Counted from the first letter of the stretch, positions 1 to 12,084 are shown. The stretch: DNA of 64,000 bases from Lactuca virosa (GCA_928212115.1 CAKMRJ010005634.1:116588873-116652872), one strand, 5' to 3'. Translations and numbers: made by a program. Notes: generated by a model from the letters alone, not told the origin.

Positions 1-823
1 GTGCCTAAACCCTGGTGACTATGCAGACTTAGTGCCTAGACCTTGGTGACTATGGAGTTAGCGCCTGTTAAAGTGAACCTTGGTGACTATGGAGTTAGCG
101 CCTGTTAAAGTGAACATTGGTGACTATGGAGTTAGCGCATGTTAAAGTGAACCTTGGTGACTATGGAGTTAGCGCCTGTTAAAGTGAACCTTGGTGACTA
201 TGGAGTTAGCGCCTGTTAAGTGAAGCTTGGTGACTATGGAATTAGCACCTAATAGCTATGGATTTAGTACCTAATAGATAAACTTTGGCAGCAATGGACT
301 TCGTGCCAATTCCTTAGGTCAATCCTTAGGAACGAATGAATAAAGGATAGTTGATTCTTAGGGTAAAACCTTAAGAAATAAAGAAGATAATGGGGATGGG
401 TAATTGGGTTGATTGTTTGATGATTAAATATAATAATTAAATTATTGTGGGTTGAAAACCCTATATGCTCACCAGGCTCCCAAGCCTGACCCACTCAGTT
501 TTCTTTGCATTACAGGTAATGGCACAGGAGTATAAGTTGGTGGACTTGACGAGAGATTTTGGATTATAGATCAGTAGTTATAAATAACTGTTGTAAGGTC
601 TATTTTATACTGTTTATGCTTTTGGTCTGTATCGGAACATGACATCCCGAGATTTTGTTATTTAATGAAAATACATTTCTTTAAAGAAATGCTTTGATAA
701 ATTCTTATCACATTTTGTTTTGGGAACAAATTCCGCAACTGTTTTCTGGAAACGATTACTCTGATTTTAAAACAAAGCATAAACAAATCGGTCTTTTCTG
801 GCCATGAAAATGGGGATGTCACA
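1..823 (+). repeat. 5' LTR of gypsy element E (3' part only)
   Basis: This is the right-hand part of a Ty3/gypsy LTR cut by the window start. It matches 3828-4687 of the 3' LTR closely, differing mainly by one 37-bp minisatellite unit. It ends in GGGATGTCACA at 823, and a tRNA-Met-type primer site follows at once. It carries the minisatellite (about 40-235) and the TTTGCATTACAG acceptor-like site ending at 515. The short minus-strand ORF here (264-494) recurs in the other LTR copy and is not a gene. Confidence 0.85.
40..235 (+). repeat. 37-bp minisatellite in the 5' LTR of element E
   Basis: About five units of a 37-bp repeat with the core GGTGACTATGGAGTTAGCGC, followed by degenerate partial units. 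The same array in the 3' LTR has about one more unit, so copy number has changed since insertion or during reverse transcription. Confidence 0.85.
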
Positions 824-824
824 G

Positions 825-838
825 TTAGTATCAGAGCA
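825..838 (+). other. Primer binding site of element E (tRNA-Met type)
   Basis: TTAGTATCAGAGC lies one base after the LTR end. It resembles the TGGTATCAGAGC complement of initiator tRNA-Met used by most plant LTR retrotransposons, with one mismatch near the start. Confidence 0.7.
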
Positions 839-2345
839 TTAGTTTAAGCGAACTAGGAATTTGTAGGATTTCTAGACTTAAACTTAGAATACTAAGCGAT
901 GATTGTGAGATGAGTGTCTACCATATTTTAAGACACGAGCACTAGTATATTTTAGGAAAGTTGCCTAAAATGCTTTTATGTGCTAAATGTTATATGTTTG
1001 CCATATATGATATTATTTGTTCTTATTTGTGGTCTGTTGCCGACCAGATCTGGAAATCTTATGTGTTTAGGATTCTAAGCGTACGAATACGGTATTAGAA
1101 CTAGCATGTAAACGTTTCGGAGTGATAAGGAGATTTATATATCTATCGTAAATAAAGCTTTCTTATCTTAAATTCTCTCCCGGTACACCGAACGTCTGCT
1201 TGGGTGTACAAAACGTTATGGTGAAGACTCGCAGAAAATTGAGTAAATGGAGGAAATGGAAGGCTTATGATAGTGAATGACACCTATCGGAAGATATCGT
1301 AAGAGTGGTATCTTGCCTTTAGAATATGTCTGATAAAATAACGGAACGTTTAGAGGAGTACGGTATGTCTGAAGTACACCTTCGATTGGCAGGATGATGG
1401 AACGATTGGTGTAATTCTTGAAGTTGTCCCATCGTCTGGAATTCCCATCACCAACCGAGTTGAAGTAGAATTGATGATTGAAGATACGCATGGAAGAAGT
1501 CCTAGTAGAGTCTAGGAGAATTTTTATGATTAATTGGACACATTCGTATGTGTTAAACTGTTTTGTGATTTTAGGACTTGGGGACTGCAGGACAATACTT
1601 GGGACGAGTATGAGTAGGTGTGAATAGTAGTAGAGATCTATACTACTGGAAGCACAGGACTCACGCTTGGATCAGGGAAAGTCACAAGGTTACCAAGAAG
1701 CTAGTGATTGGTCTCGTTTTATTCAAGTATGTCGTTACCATTGTTTCGGTAGTGACAAAGAAGATGATTGATATTCTGACACTAGCGGTCATATCAAGCT
1801 GAGTCCGACTACGATGAGTTTGTTACGTGGTTCATAGAACCAAGTTCGAGGTAGCAACTGACTCAATTCAGAAGATTGAAATCAATGCGATCGATAGCAT
1901 CACGCTCGTTGTTAAGGAAGCTTGTAGCTAGAAATGCTACATGTAAAAATGTGATTATATCACATTAGAATATGAAGGAAGGTATATTCCATTCTGGAAT
2001 TTGACTATAAGAGACTTGAGTCTAAGCGTTGCATCATACGATGAGAGGTCACTAGAACACGACCCATCGGTCTGTTACAATAGATAAAGGAAAGTATTTA
2101 TCCTAAGAAGAAGAAGGAGTCCACATAAGGACTTATTTTGTAACTTGAAGGTTATGATTGAAAGTCCAACATAGTACGAAAAGCAGATTCAAGATTGAGC
2201 ATCGTCTGCAGTCAAGAAGCCCTAGAGTTAGATACTCTTTCGAGGAAACATAGAAGTTACGGTTATTACCTAGGATGAAGAGATAACGTGTGGTATCATT
2301 ATTCAAGCCCTATTTCGTTGATGATTCCGGGACGTAATCATCGTA

Positions 2346-2358
2346 AGGGGGAGATAAT
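2346..2358 (+). other. Polypurine tract of element E
   Basis: AAGGGGGAGATAA(T) directly precedes the TGTAAC start of the 3' LTR, the expected place for plus-strand priming. Confidence 0.75.
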
Positions 2359-3064
2359 TGTAACGCCCGTAGATCAAGGCTAGTCAATTTAAAGACGATA
2401 AACATCAAAAATGACTTTTTGATGGAAGATTATTTAGAAGGATTAATCTTAGCTAAGTTATAGTATATGTTACAAGGATTCTGTACATATAAAGAACGCC
2501 GACATCCGAGTTATAACAAAGAAGTTATGACTTGTCGAAGTTTCGCGACAGAACCGGCATGACACAGCGCGACGTAAATAGTGAATTTACGTTAGAGCAA
2601 TATTTGGCCTTAGCGATCTAAATGAAAGTCGTAGAATACGTTAAACCGAGAGCGTCCATAAAAAGAACGTCTAAATCTGACTTCGTATGAGGAAGTTATG
2701 ATTTTTCGAAGTTTCAGCATTAGCAGTATGCAGCCCGAAGTTCGAATATGAGATCGAGTGATTTCTAGCCAAAAAGATCTAAACAAGAATCGAAGATCTC
2801 ATCGATAGTAGTCCAACGGTTAAAAGACAGACGAAAACGGACGTCAGACGAAGAAGTTATGGATTTCTAACGGAGTTTTCCTGTCCCGGCCTACTAAAAA
2901 TAATATAATAAAAATAAAATCAAAATTAGCCAACGAAGTCTAAACGAGAGTTATAGAGCATAATCTCACCTACGCGTGGATATAAAGAACGTCGAAAACG
3001 GAGTTCGTATGCGAAAGTTATGAATTTCTGAAGTTCGGGGCGCGAAACCCCAAAACTGTCAGAG

Positions 3065-3200
3065 TTCACGACGTGAATACAGTGTTCACGACGTGAACTC
3101 AGTATTTATGACTTCTAGAGCCTGACAGACGCAAGTTGTGATGATGCACCTGATGACTATTGAACTCATGACGTGAATATTTGAGATTCACGACGTGAAT
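3065..3200 (+). promoter_or_regulatory. Repeated near-palindrome TTCACGACGTGAA upstream of a TATA box
   Basis: Three clean copies (3065-3077, 3085-3097, 3187-3199) and one decayed copy (about 3165-3177). Each has two 6-nt arms around one central base. They lie just upstream of the TATA box, where transcription factors or hairpins could act. Confidence 0.6.
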
Positions 3201-3214
3201 CCAGAAAAATGGCC

Positions 3215-3224
3215 CTATAAATAG
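3215..3224 (+). promoter_or_regulatory. TATA box of the E LTR
   Basis: CTATAAATAG followed about 30 nt later by a C/T-rich stretch (CTCTTCTCTCCCACTCCC), typical of a plant core promoter. The start site would be near 3245-3255. Confidence 0.6.
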
Positions 3225-3486
3225 AATTCAAGGGGCAGCCGAGTTTGGTTGCTCAATCTCTTCTCTCCCACTCCCAATACTCTCTCTAAGCCCTATTTTA
3301 ACCCCCCAAAGCCCCGGTATCATCCCGAGACATGAAGCAAGTCCCGAAGCCCGAAGATCCCGAGAAGAAAAGAGTTTCCGAGCCGAAGCTCTGCCTGCGA
3401 GAAGCCCGGTGTGTGAAGATCTTCCAGTTTCACCGAAGAAGTACTACTCTTAGAGCCGTAGTGCTTTCCGATCATCTTCTGATCAA

Positions 3487-4379
3487 GTGAGTGTATAGTC
3501 CCTTTCATAAACACGATTTTAATACAAGTATTGTTTGAATGTATTAAGTATATGTTTGGTGTGAGTCTGTAGTTACTTTCTTCTACCGCATAGATATGAA
3601 GTATTTACTATGAAATACGTGCTATGTGTTTATACGTTGTTTCCTTACTTGAGATGGCTGTTGAATGAATGTTTTATACAGGTTTTTAAATGATTTAAAC
3701 TATATATGTAATTTATATCTACAAATATGTTGGGTAGAACATGGGTAGATGAAATAGTTGGTGTGTGAGGAAAGATGAGTTTCAGGATGAGACTTAGTGC
3801 CTAAACCCTGGTGACTATGCAGACTTAGTGCCTAAACCCTGGTGACTATGCAGACTTAGTGCCTAAACCTTGGTGACTATGGAGTTAGCGCCTATTAAAG
3901 TGAACCTTGGTGACTATGGAGTTAGCGCCTGTTAAAGTGAACCTTGGTGACTATGGAGTTAGCGCCTGTTAAAGTGAACCCTGGTGACTATGGAGTTAGC
4001 GCCTGTTAAAGTCAACCTTGGTGACTATGGAGTTAGCGCTTGTTAAAGTGAACCTTGGTGACTATGGAGTTAGCGCCTGTTAAGTGAACCTTGGTGACTA
4101 TGGAGTTAGCACTTGATAGCTATGGATTTAGTACCTAATAGATAAACTTTGGCAGCAATGGACTTAGTGCCAATTCCTTAGGTCAATCCTTAGGAACGAA
4201 TGAATAAAGGTTAGTTGATTCTTAGGGTAAAACCTTAAGAAATAAAGAAGATAATGGGGATGGGTAATTGGGTTGATTGTTTGATGATTAAATATAATAA
4301 TTATATTATTGTGGGTTGAAAACCCTATATGCTCACCAGGCTCCCAAGCCTGACCCACTCAGTTTTCTTTGCATTACAG
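3487..4379 (+). other. Putative intron inside the E LTR
   Basis: The donor-like GTGAGTG at 3487 and the acceptor-like TTTGCATTACAG/GTAA ending at 4379 enclose an AT-rich stretch and the minisatellite. Comparable pairs occur in LTRs A, B, C and D. Splicing is inferred from sequence only. Confidence 0.4.
3791..4110 (+). repeat. 37-bp minisatellite in the 3' LTR of element E
   Basis: Three related 29-30-bp units (TTAGTGCCTAAACC...) lead into about six 37-bp units with the core GGTGACTATGGAGTTAGCGC, then degenerate units. It is the counterpart of the array at 40-235. Confidence 0.85.
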
Positions 4380-4687
4380 GTAATGGCACAAGAGTATAAG
4401 TTGGTGGACTTGACGAGAGATTTTGGATTATAGATCAGTAGTTATAAATAACTGTTGTAAGGTCTATTATATACTGTTTATGCTTTTGGTCTGTATCGGA
4501 ACATGACATCCCGATATTTTGTTATTTAATGAAAATACATTTCTTTAAAGAAATGCTTTGATAAATTCTTATCACATTTTGTTTTGGGAACAAATTCCGC
4601 AACTGTTTTCTGTAAACGATTACTCTGATTTTAAAACAAAGCATAAACAAATCGGTGTTTTCTGGCCGTGAAAATGGGGATGTCACA

Positions 4688-7031
4688 AACTGGTTCAATC
4701 CATATGAGTTTGGATTTGTCACTAATCTTGTCTTGTTATTATGGTTATGACAGATCCACATGGATTGGAACACATATACACCATAAAATCTAATTGCTAA
4801 GGTTTCTCTCCGCTTCATGAAAATGATTGTGAGGAAACGCTTTCACGAGGAAGATTTTAAGGAGATAGCGATTGTGTAAATTGAATTCTCAAATTCGATT
4901 ATCATTACGACATCCCTCTTTATAGTTCGAATTGTGATATTTGGCAATTAGTTTGAACAATTAAGACTTATTGTTGTAAGTTCTGAAATTGTTTAGACAC
5001 ACATGTGAGCTATCTAAGGAAAAGTGTATGATTTTGAGAAGCCTAGATAAATTCTTATCGAAGCATCTCGTATCAAAAATATGAAATTTGGTAAGTAAAT
5101 CAATAAGTATTGATTTCTAGAAGTCCAACTGTTTTCTGAGTACATGGCAAAGCTAGTGGGAACATAAGTGTTATGCTAGTAAATTAATAATTATCATGTT
5201 AGTGGGAGCATGATTATTATGTTGCAAGTTAGCAATATTAATTATAACAAAAGTTTCACTTTGCAAAGTTGCAGGGGTTGAAAGGTTGTTTTGCTATAAT
5301 TAAGGGAGATAATATTATACTTCATTTCAAATCTAAAAGATTAGATCATGAAATTTTAATCAAATTTAGTCAAAAGATATATATGGATGTTATGTTGAAA
5401 AAATTCAACATAAGGGAATCCTATATATGGAAATATTATGGCAAGAGAGTGGTAAAGTATCATGTTTTATCGTATCCCCTACGCTTCGGGTATAGGATCG
5501 CTTGCATATGCTCTAATATTCAATTGTTCTGATTTTCAAGATGCCTAGGGCATTAAGAGGGAAAAAGGACCAGAACCAAATATGTCTGAAATATATTAAA
5601 CAACTATCAAGAACAATCTAAGGTTTGCCAAGGATTGGTCACTCGTGGGCAGTTGGAAGTAGAGTATTGGATGGAACATATTGACATTATTATGAATAGA
5701 TAGGACTCTATTTAGAATGAGTTGTCATATGGAAAATATGGAATTGTTTCCATAAATGGTAGTTGGATATCAAAAATCTATGTCTAGATTAGAAACTTTT
5801 ATGCAAGAAGGATGTTCAAAGGAATGTACTTTAAATGTGAGACTTCACATCTATGGAATTGCCTTGTTCCAATCTCCAATAGAGTACTTTTTAATATGAT
5901 TGGCAAAGTCTTGGTGGCTTTGGTGTTGTGACATTACGAAAGGATCGTTGCATAAAATGTTAGAATCTAACATATTCTAATAGTGGGAAGAATTTGGTAT
6001 TCTTACACTTATGATAAGGATTAGGAATTGTGAAATGAGCATCAATGGAAATGTGTTCAATTGATCTATTTCACAAAGTAAAGACCATAGGTAAACATAG
6101 TGTGCATGCTTGGAGCATGGGATAACTGTTGTTATAATTCAAGTAATAAGTTAATTATCCGAAACATTATACAATGAATAATGTGTAATCAAGATGGTGA
6201 CTAAATAAAAGGTGTTTTATTTTTACTCACAAGTTTGAGGCCATATTAGACTCGATTATTCTCGTGTTTCACTTTGCATGTTTTGACTTCCCGAATAATA
6301 AGATTATTCAAACCATCCACAGTCGATAAATACTTTGGAAGTAGGTATTGAATCTAAACTGTCATGAATCCGACTGTAGATTGTCTAAAGCGTTTAGACA
6401 TAGCAAAAGTCTGTTGCAGTGTTCATGATTACTCCTGAAATAAGATTTAAGTATTGGATTAAACCTACGCTCACTTGAATCACTTCATGGATTTTATCAC
6501 GAGTGATTAGTGAGACGATAATATCTTATATTCTTGAAACCGAGACATGTGAGTTGTAATTTACAAGTTGGTTGCACATTGATAATATGTAAACGCACCA
6601 GTAACTTGGTGTTATAAAACATATTGTTGTGTGTGATTTGATGAGTAAGTACAAGCAAGCATTTGAGTCGAAGTTTATCCGTTCCTTTTACCCAATGTGG
6701 GATAAAAGCGATATTTGTGGGCCCCTCGATGATTTACTGATGACACCCTAAGCACTTGGCCAAGCCTGGATTAAGTTGACGTGTTCAATTGTAGTCTGTT
6801 GTCAGTCGTCATAAATCGGAAATCAGGAAACAACACATGAACAGAGAGTATGATTAAAATCCATGTCTCAGTTGATACGATATCTAGAATGGAGGAATAT
6901 ATGATCCCTTATCTAAAGGACGCGTTGCTGATAAGATCAGAGTTCGACAGTGACTTTTGAAAGCTACGATTGCTAATAATATTCTAAAGTTGTACGCAAT
7001 AATAGTTATTAGACTTATCCAAGTGGAAGAC
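4688..7031 (+). mobile_element. Coding-free copia-related internal region
   Basis: No reverse transcriptase, gag or integrase motif is readable. From about 4860 it is collinear with 45735-47760: shared blocks include GTTTAGACAC...GAGCTATCTAAGG, the phrase GCTAGTGGGA(A/G)CATAAGTGTTATG and CTTTGCATGTTTTGACTTCC. It ends with AAGTGGAAGAC, a polypurine-type site placed right before an LTR. The last 700 bp also resemble the 3' untranslated regions at 9061-9983 and, in reverse, 19585-20456. The ORF at 5269-5532 has no recognisable domain. I read this as the interior of a non-autonomous copia relative. Confidence 0.5.
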
Positions 7032-7860
7032 TGTTGCATTAGGTGTCTAGGCCCATAACTATTTTTCGTATGTACTTTATTTGATTATGAGCATGGTCCT
7101 TTTGGTTTGCCTTCACTCATGCAACTTGATAGGATGACAAGAGGAGAGAGAGTAGGATTTATTATATGAATAATAAATTGGTACTCAAAATGGTTTTATT
7201 AATATATTATGAGATTAATATATTATTTGGAAATCATATTATTAATTAGTAATTATTCATAAATTAATTTGATATTAATTTTGGGATTAAAGGGACTGAT
7301 TAATAATTGAGGGACCAGTTGTGCAAATCATTGATAGTTGCATAATTGGGCTGATGGACTCCATAGAGTGGAGTGGACGAAATTTATGGGGAGGCCCATA
7401 AGATTTCGTCCAAGGGCTCTAAGGAAGGAGTCCATGGGCTGCTTGTTGCATAAGCAAGGTATTTGGGTTTCCACCAGAAAACCCTAGCAGCCACAGCTAT
7501 ATAAAGACCCTCTGACTAAGGATTTTCGGCCTAAGCTATTCTAAGAGAAACCCTAGCCGAAATCCTTGCCTCTCAAAGTCTTCCTTTGCATAGAGTGTTT
7601 GTGACTCCATTAGAGGTGCAGCATTTTAGGCACTAGGCTTTCAGAAGTCAAGATCAAGAAGGATTGTGATTGTTATTGCTACATAACAATCAAGGTAAAG
7701 TTTCTAATCCTAATCTTATGTCAATTTCGATAATAGCATGTTAGATCTAGGGTTTATGCTTTGGTATTCAATATTGTTGTGTTCATAGTAGAAAACCTAG
7801 ATCAAAGCAATTAGCGTTGCATGTACACCATATGAATGATGTAATGCTCATAACCCAACA
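7032..7860 (+). repeat. Copia LTR (829 bp)
   Basis: Starts TGTTGCATTAGGTG after a polypurine-type site and ends CATAACCCAACA. It is related to the LTRs at 9984 and 47761. A TATA-like CTATATAAAG lies near 7497-7506. What follows is not a primer site but the middle of a reverse transcriptase gene, so a deletion or recombination joined the LTR to 7861. Confidence 0.75.
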
Positions 7861-9059
7861 GAAATATGGAGATGGATGTCAAAACCGCTTTCCTTAATGG
7901 GAAGTTGGCTGAGGATGTTTACATGAGTCATCCAGAGGGTTTTGTAGATGAAAAGTACCCAAATAGAGTGTGTAAGCTTGAGAAATCCGTCTATGGATTG
8001 AAACAAGCATCTCGCAGATGGAATCTTTGTTTCGATGAGAAAGTCAAAGAATTTGGTTTCTCGAGAAGTGATCATCAGTCTTGCGTATATGTTAAAGCTA
8101 GTGGGAGTATAGTTAGTTTTCTAGTGTTGTATGTAGATGACATACTTCTCATAGGAAACGACATTCCAACCTTGCAGGAGGTTATGTCCTGGCTTGGAAA
8201 GTGTTTCACTATGAAGGACCTCGGGGAAGCTGCTTACATTCTAGGGATAAGGATATTGATAAAGAGGAGTAAAAGACTAATAGGAATTAGTCAATGCACC
8301 TACTTGGACAAGGTGTTGAAACGTTTCAGCATGGAGAATTCCAAGAAAGGAGAATTGCCTATCTAGAGCAATACCGAACTGAGTAAGACTCAGAGTCCGA
8401 GTACCGATGTCGAGATAGCAGAAATGATTCGAGTACCAGATGCTTCCGCAGTTGGCTCGATCATGTATGCTATCACATGTACTCGCCCTGATGTGGCCTT
8501 TGCTTTGAGCATGGTCAACATATATCAAGGGAATCCTGGTAGAGCTCACTGGACTGTGGTAAAGAACATTCTTAAGTACCTGCGGAGGACTAAGGACTGG
8601 GTCCTTACCCTCGGTGGGAGTGATGACTTTAGAGTGACAGGGTATAGTGATGCCAATTTGCAGACCGATAGAGATAATTTTCGTTCTCAGTCGGGCTGGG
8701 TGTTTACCCTAAATGGAGGAACAGTAACATGGAAATGTTCTAAACAAGAGACTATAGCGGATTAAACGTGCGAATCAGAGTACATAGCAGCAAACGAAGC
8801 GTCGAAGGAGGCAATATGGCTAAAGAACTTCATCGGAGACCTTGGAGTTGTGCCATCCGTAAAGGAGCCTATGGAGATTTTCTGTGACGACGAGGGTGCG
8901 GTGGCCTTAACCAAGGAACCTTGGGATCATGGCAGATCCAAGCACATCGACATAAAATATCACTTCATAAGACATCGAGTAGAAGAGGTACTCCTCGTAG
9001 TAAAGAGGGCATCGTCAAAGGAGAACCCAACAGATCCCCTTACGAAAGGGACTGAGTAG
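7861..9059 (+). pseudogene. pol: Copia pol fragment: C-terminal RT and RNase H (element 1)
   Basis: The reading starts inside RT at the copia motif MDVKTAFLNGKL (7872 on), runs through VYGLKQA and the catalytic LYVDDILLIGND, and continues to the connection and RNase H regions (DVAFALSMV, SKHIDIKYHFIRH, ENPTDPLTKG). Gag, protease, integrase and the N-terminal third of RT are missing. In-frame stops break it near 8365 and 8763. It is the same family as the minus-strand elements at 10535 and 18807. The RT catalytic YVDD is intact but the gene cannot make a whole polyprotein. Clade assignment to BARE/Angela-like copia is inferred from the integrase and RNase H wording of its siblings. Confidence 0.85.
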
Positions 9060-9983
9060 GGTTAAGCACTTGCAGAATGCTAGGAGTATTCGGCTGAAGG
9101 ACGATATTAGTTTTAGTGATTAGATAGCTATTTAGAAACTTGTAATAGATAAAATGTAATTGACTTTTGATGATTAAATAAAAGAGTTTTATTTATGAGT
9201 AAAGTTGCTATCTTGTGTCAATTGTTTACTATTGTTTCACTTTTGCATGTTTTGACTTCCAGAATAATAAGATTATTCAAACCATCCACAGTTGATCATA
9301 CTTTGGAAGTAGGCTATGAGGTTAGACTATCATGAATTGGCTTGTAGATTGTCTAAGGTGTCTTAGACATAGGAAAAGTTTTCTACAACGTTCGTGAGTG
9401 CTCCTAAAATAAGTTTTGAGTATTGGATTAAACCCACGCTCACATGAATCACTTCATGGAATTTATCACGAGTGATTGTGAGACGATAATATCGTATAGT
9501 CTTCAAACCAAGATACATGAGTTGTTGATTACGATTTGGTTGTATATTGATAGTCCGTAAACACATTAGTAACTTAGTGTTATAAAACGTGTTGTTATGT
9601 ATAATTTAACAAGTAATTAGTACAAGCATATGCGTCGAAGTTTATTTGTTCCTTTTATCCTAAGAGGATTAAAAAAGATATCTTGGGCCCCTCGATGATT
9701 TTATTTTGAATTATGTGACGGGCCCGGTTAGGACTCAATTGATGTGTTCAATTAAGTTCTATATCAAACAAATCAGAAATCGGGAAACAAACTATTGGAC
9801 AATGAGTATGACTTTATTCCATGTCTTTGTCCACACGATATCTTGAAGAATAGAGGATTATATGATCCCTTATCTAAAGGATGCGTCAGAGTTCGACAAC
9901 GGCTTTTGAGAGCTACGATTGCTAATCGGATTTTGAAGTCATGCTTGCAATTATAAGTTATTAGACTTATCCACGTGGGATAT
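9060..9983 (+). mobile_element. 3' untranslated region and polypurine site of copia element 1
   Basis: Non-coding DNA between the RNase H end and the next LTR. It is similar to 5930-7031 and to the reverse complement of 19585-20456. It ends CCACGTGGGATAT just before TGTTGGATTATG; the polypurine tract is degraded by one or two changes. Confidence 0.65.
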
Positions 9984-10530
9984 TGTTGGATTATGTGTCT
10001 AAGCCTATAACAATAATTGGTATGTACTTGACTCGATAGTAGCATGGTCCATTTTGGTTGCATTCACTACAGCAATTTGATAGGATGGATAATTGAGAAA
10101 GAGGTTATTTGTGATTTATTAATATATTATAAGAATAATATATTAATTGAGAAATCATATTATTTAATTGGTATTGATCAAGAATTAATTTGTAATTAAT
10201 TTAGTGATAAAAAGAGACTAATTAAATTAACAAGGACTGATTATGTAAAATAGTGATACATATAGGTTTGGGCCAATGATTCATGATTGATTAATGATGG
10301 ACTAAGTTTATGTGCGAGTCCATGAAGTACTAGTGCAAAAGGCTATCAAATGAATTATTGGATCAAAAGCCTAAGTGAATGAATTAGGGTTTACAAGAGC
10401 CCAATACTCCTAGCATGCTGCAAGCCAATCACTCCTTCAGCCCAATACTCCTTCAGCCCAATACTTGAGAAAACGTAGATCCAAAGCATTAGGGTTGTAT
10501 GTGCACCGTAGGGATGTTATAGTGCTCAAA
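9984..10530 (+). repeat. 3' LTR of copia element 1, shortened and rearranged
   Basis: Starts TGTTGGATTATGTGTCTAAGCC. It follows the family LTR to about 10395, then departs into repeated copies of CCAATACTCC-type sequence, and resumes family LTR end sequence at about 10468-10530 (GTTGTATGTGCACCGTAGGG...GCTCAAA). The normal ACCCAACA terminus is lost. Confidence 0.65.
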
Positions 10531-10575
10531 GCCAATCACTCCTTCAACCCAATACTCCTAGCATGTTGCAAGTGC
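10395..10575. repeat. Scrambled junction between copia elements 1 and 2
   Basis: The phrase CCAATCACTCCTTCA(G/A)CCCAAT occurs near 10424 and 10532, with a further partial CTCCTTCAGCCCAATAC copy between. The flanking CTCCTAGCATG(C/T)TGCAAG belongs to the 3' end of a minus-strand pol gene and occurs both inside the LTR and at the start of element 2. Short local duplications with switched orientation suggest template switching or repair at microhomology. Confidence 0.5.
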
Positions 10576-12070
10576 TTAACCCTACTCAGTACCTTCGTAA
10601 GGGGATCTGATGGGTTATCCTCTGACGATACCCTCTTCACTACGAGGAGTACCTATTCTACTCGATGTCTTATGAAGTGATTTTTTCTGTCAATGTGCAT
10701 GGATCTGCCATGATCCCTTGGTTCCTTGGTTAAGGCAACTGCACCCTCGTTGTCACAGAAAATATCCATAGGCTCCTTTATAGCTGGTACAACTCCAAGG
10801 TCGCTGATGAAGTTCTTTAGCGATATTGCCTCCTTCGACGCTTCGCTTGCTGCTATGTGTTATGATTCGCACATTGAATCAGCTACAGTCTCCTATTTGG
10901 AACGTTTCCATGTTACTGATCCTCCATTAAGGGTAAATACCCAGCCCGACTGAGAGCGGAAATTATCTCTGTTGGTCTGAAAGTTGGCGTCACTATACCC
11001 TGTTACTCTCAAGTCATCACCCCCACCGAGCATAAGGACCCAGTCCTTAGTCCTTCGTAGGTACTTAAGAATGTTCTTTACCGCTATCCAGTGAGCTCTA
11101 CCCGGATTCCCTTGATATCGGCTAACCATGCTCAAAGCAAAAGCCATACCAGGGCAAGTACATGTCATAGCATACATGATCGAGCCAACTGCGGAAGCAT
11201 ATGGTACTCGACTCATTTCTGCTATTTCAGCATCGGTACTCGGACTCTGAGTCTTACTCAGTTTGCTATTCCTCTGGATATGCAATTCTCCTTTCTTGGA
11301 ATTCTCCATGTTGAAACGTTTCAACACCTTGTCCAATTAGATACATTGACTAAGTCCGATTAGTCTTTTACTCCTATTTCTCAATATCCTCATCCCCAGA
11401 ATGTAAGCAGCTTCCCCGAGGTCCTTCAGAGCGAAACACTTCCCAAGCCAGGACTTAACTTCCTGCAAGGTTGGGACGTTGTTTCCTATGAGTAGTATAT
11501 CACCCACATACAATAACAGAAAGCTAACTATACTCCCACTAGCCTTGACATATACGCAGGACTCATCCTCGCTTCTTGAAAAACCAAACTCTTTGACTTT
11601 CTCATCGAAACAAAGATTCCATCTGCGAGACACTTGCTTTAATCCATAGATGGATTTCTCAAGCTTACACACTCTATCAGGGTACTTCGCATCTACAAAA
11701 CCCTCTGGCTGACTCATGTAAACATCTTCAGCCAACTTCCCATTAAGGAAAGCGGTTTTGACATCCATCTGGCATATTAATCATGAAACGCAGCTATGGC
11801 TAGCATAACCCTTATAGATTTAATCTTCGCTACTGGTGAGAAGGTTTCGTCATAGTCAACTTCAGTAGTTTGAGTAAAGCCCTTCGCAACCAATCGCGCC
11901 TTATATGTGTGTACTTTCTCATCCATGTCGGTCTTCTTCTTGAAGATCCACTTACACCCGACCGTCTTACGACCCGATACATTTTCAACCAAGTTCCAAA
12001 CTTGATTGTCATACATAGACTGATTCTCACTGTTCACCTTCACTTGTTATATGAAACCCATGTAACATAG
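10560..12070 (-). pseudogene. pol: Copia element 2 RT and RNase H
   Basis: Read on the minus strand: NLVENV...GCKWIFKKK, YKARLVAKGF, FSPVAKIKSIR, MDVKTAFLNGKLAEDV, IYGLKQ, then the catalytic site as LYVGDILLIG. The YVDD box has its first aspartate replaced by glycine, which should abolish polymerisation. RNase H follows, broken by stops and frameshifts, ending near 10560. The joint between integrase and RT (12044-12084) is shortened compared with element 3. Confidence 0.85.
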
Positions 12071-12084
12071 TTGGAACAATAACT

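Larger units (their letters stand above)
824..2358 (+). mobile_element. Internal region of gypsy element E, coding capacity lost
   Basis: The interior is only about 1.5 kb, shorter than one LTR of 2.3 kb. After the primer site no long ORF survives. An ATG at 1218 opens a short basic peptide that may be a relic of the gag start, and a weak match to an RNase H end (A-LSRK) may lie near 2215-2260. No protease, RT or integrase motif is readable. It is either an internally deleted chromovirus or a non-autonomous LARD/TRIM-like derivative. Short ORFs at 1216-1491 (minus) and 1620-1802 (plus) show no recognisable domain. Confidence 0.6.
2359..4687 (+). repeat. 3' LTR of gypsy element E (2329 bp)
   Basis: It starts TGTAACGCCCG after the polypurine tract and ends GGATGTCACA. 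In order it carries CG-centred near-palindromes (3065-3200), a TATA box (3215-3224), a C/T-rich stretch near the likely transcription start, a GTGAGTG donor-like site at 3487, the 37-bp minisatellite (3791-4110) and an acceptor-like TTTGCATTACAG ending at 4379. The TG...CA termini and the matching 5' copy support the boundaries. The 5' end of the element lies outside the window, so its target duplication cannot be checked. Confidence 0.85.

Noticed and set aside
40..4110. CRISPR-like arrays
   Set aside because: The 37-bp units are tandem without unique spacers and sit in LTRs of a plant element.
5269..5532. A gene of 87 codons in the coding-free copia region
   Set aside because: The homologous stretch at 46000-46200 does not keep the frame open, and no domain is seen.
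7032..10530. A simple intact copia element between the LTRs at 7032 and 9984
   Set aside because: No primer site follows the left LTR, more than half of the coding region is missing, and no matching target duplication was found.
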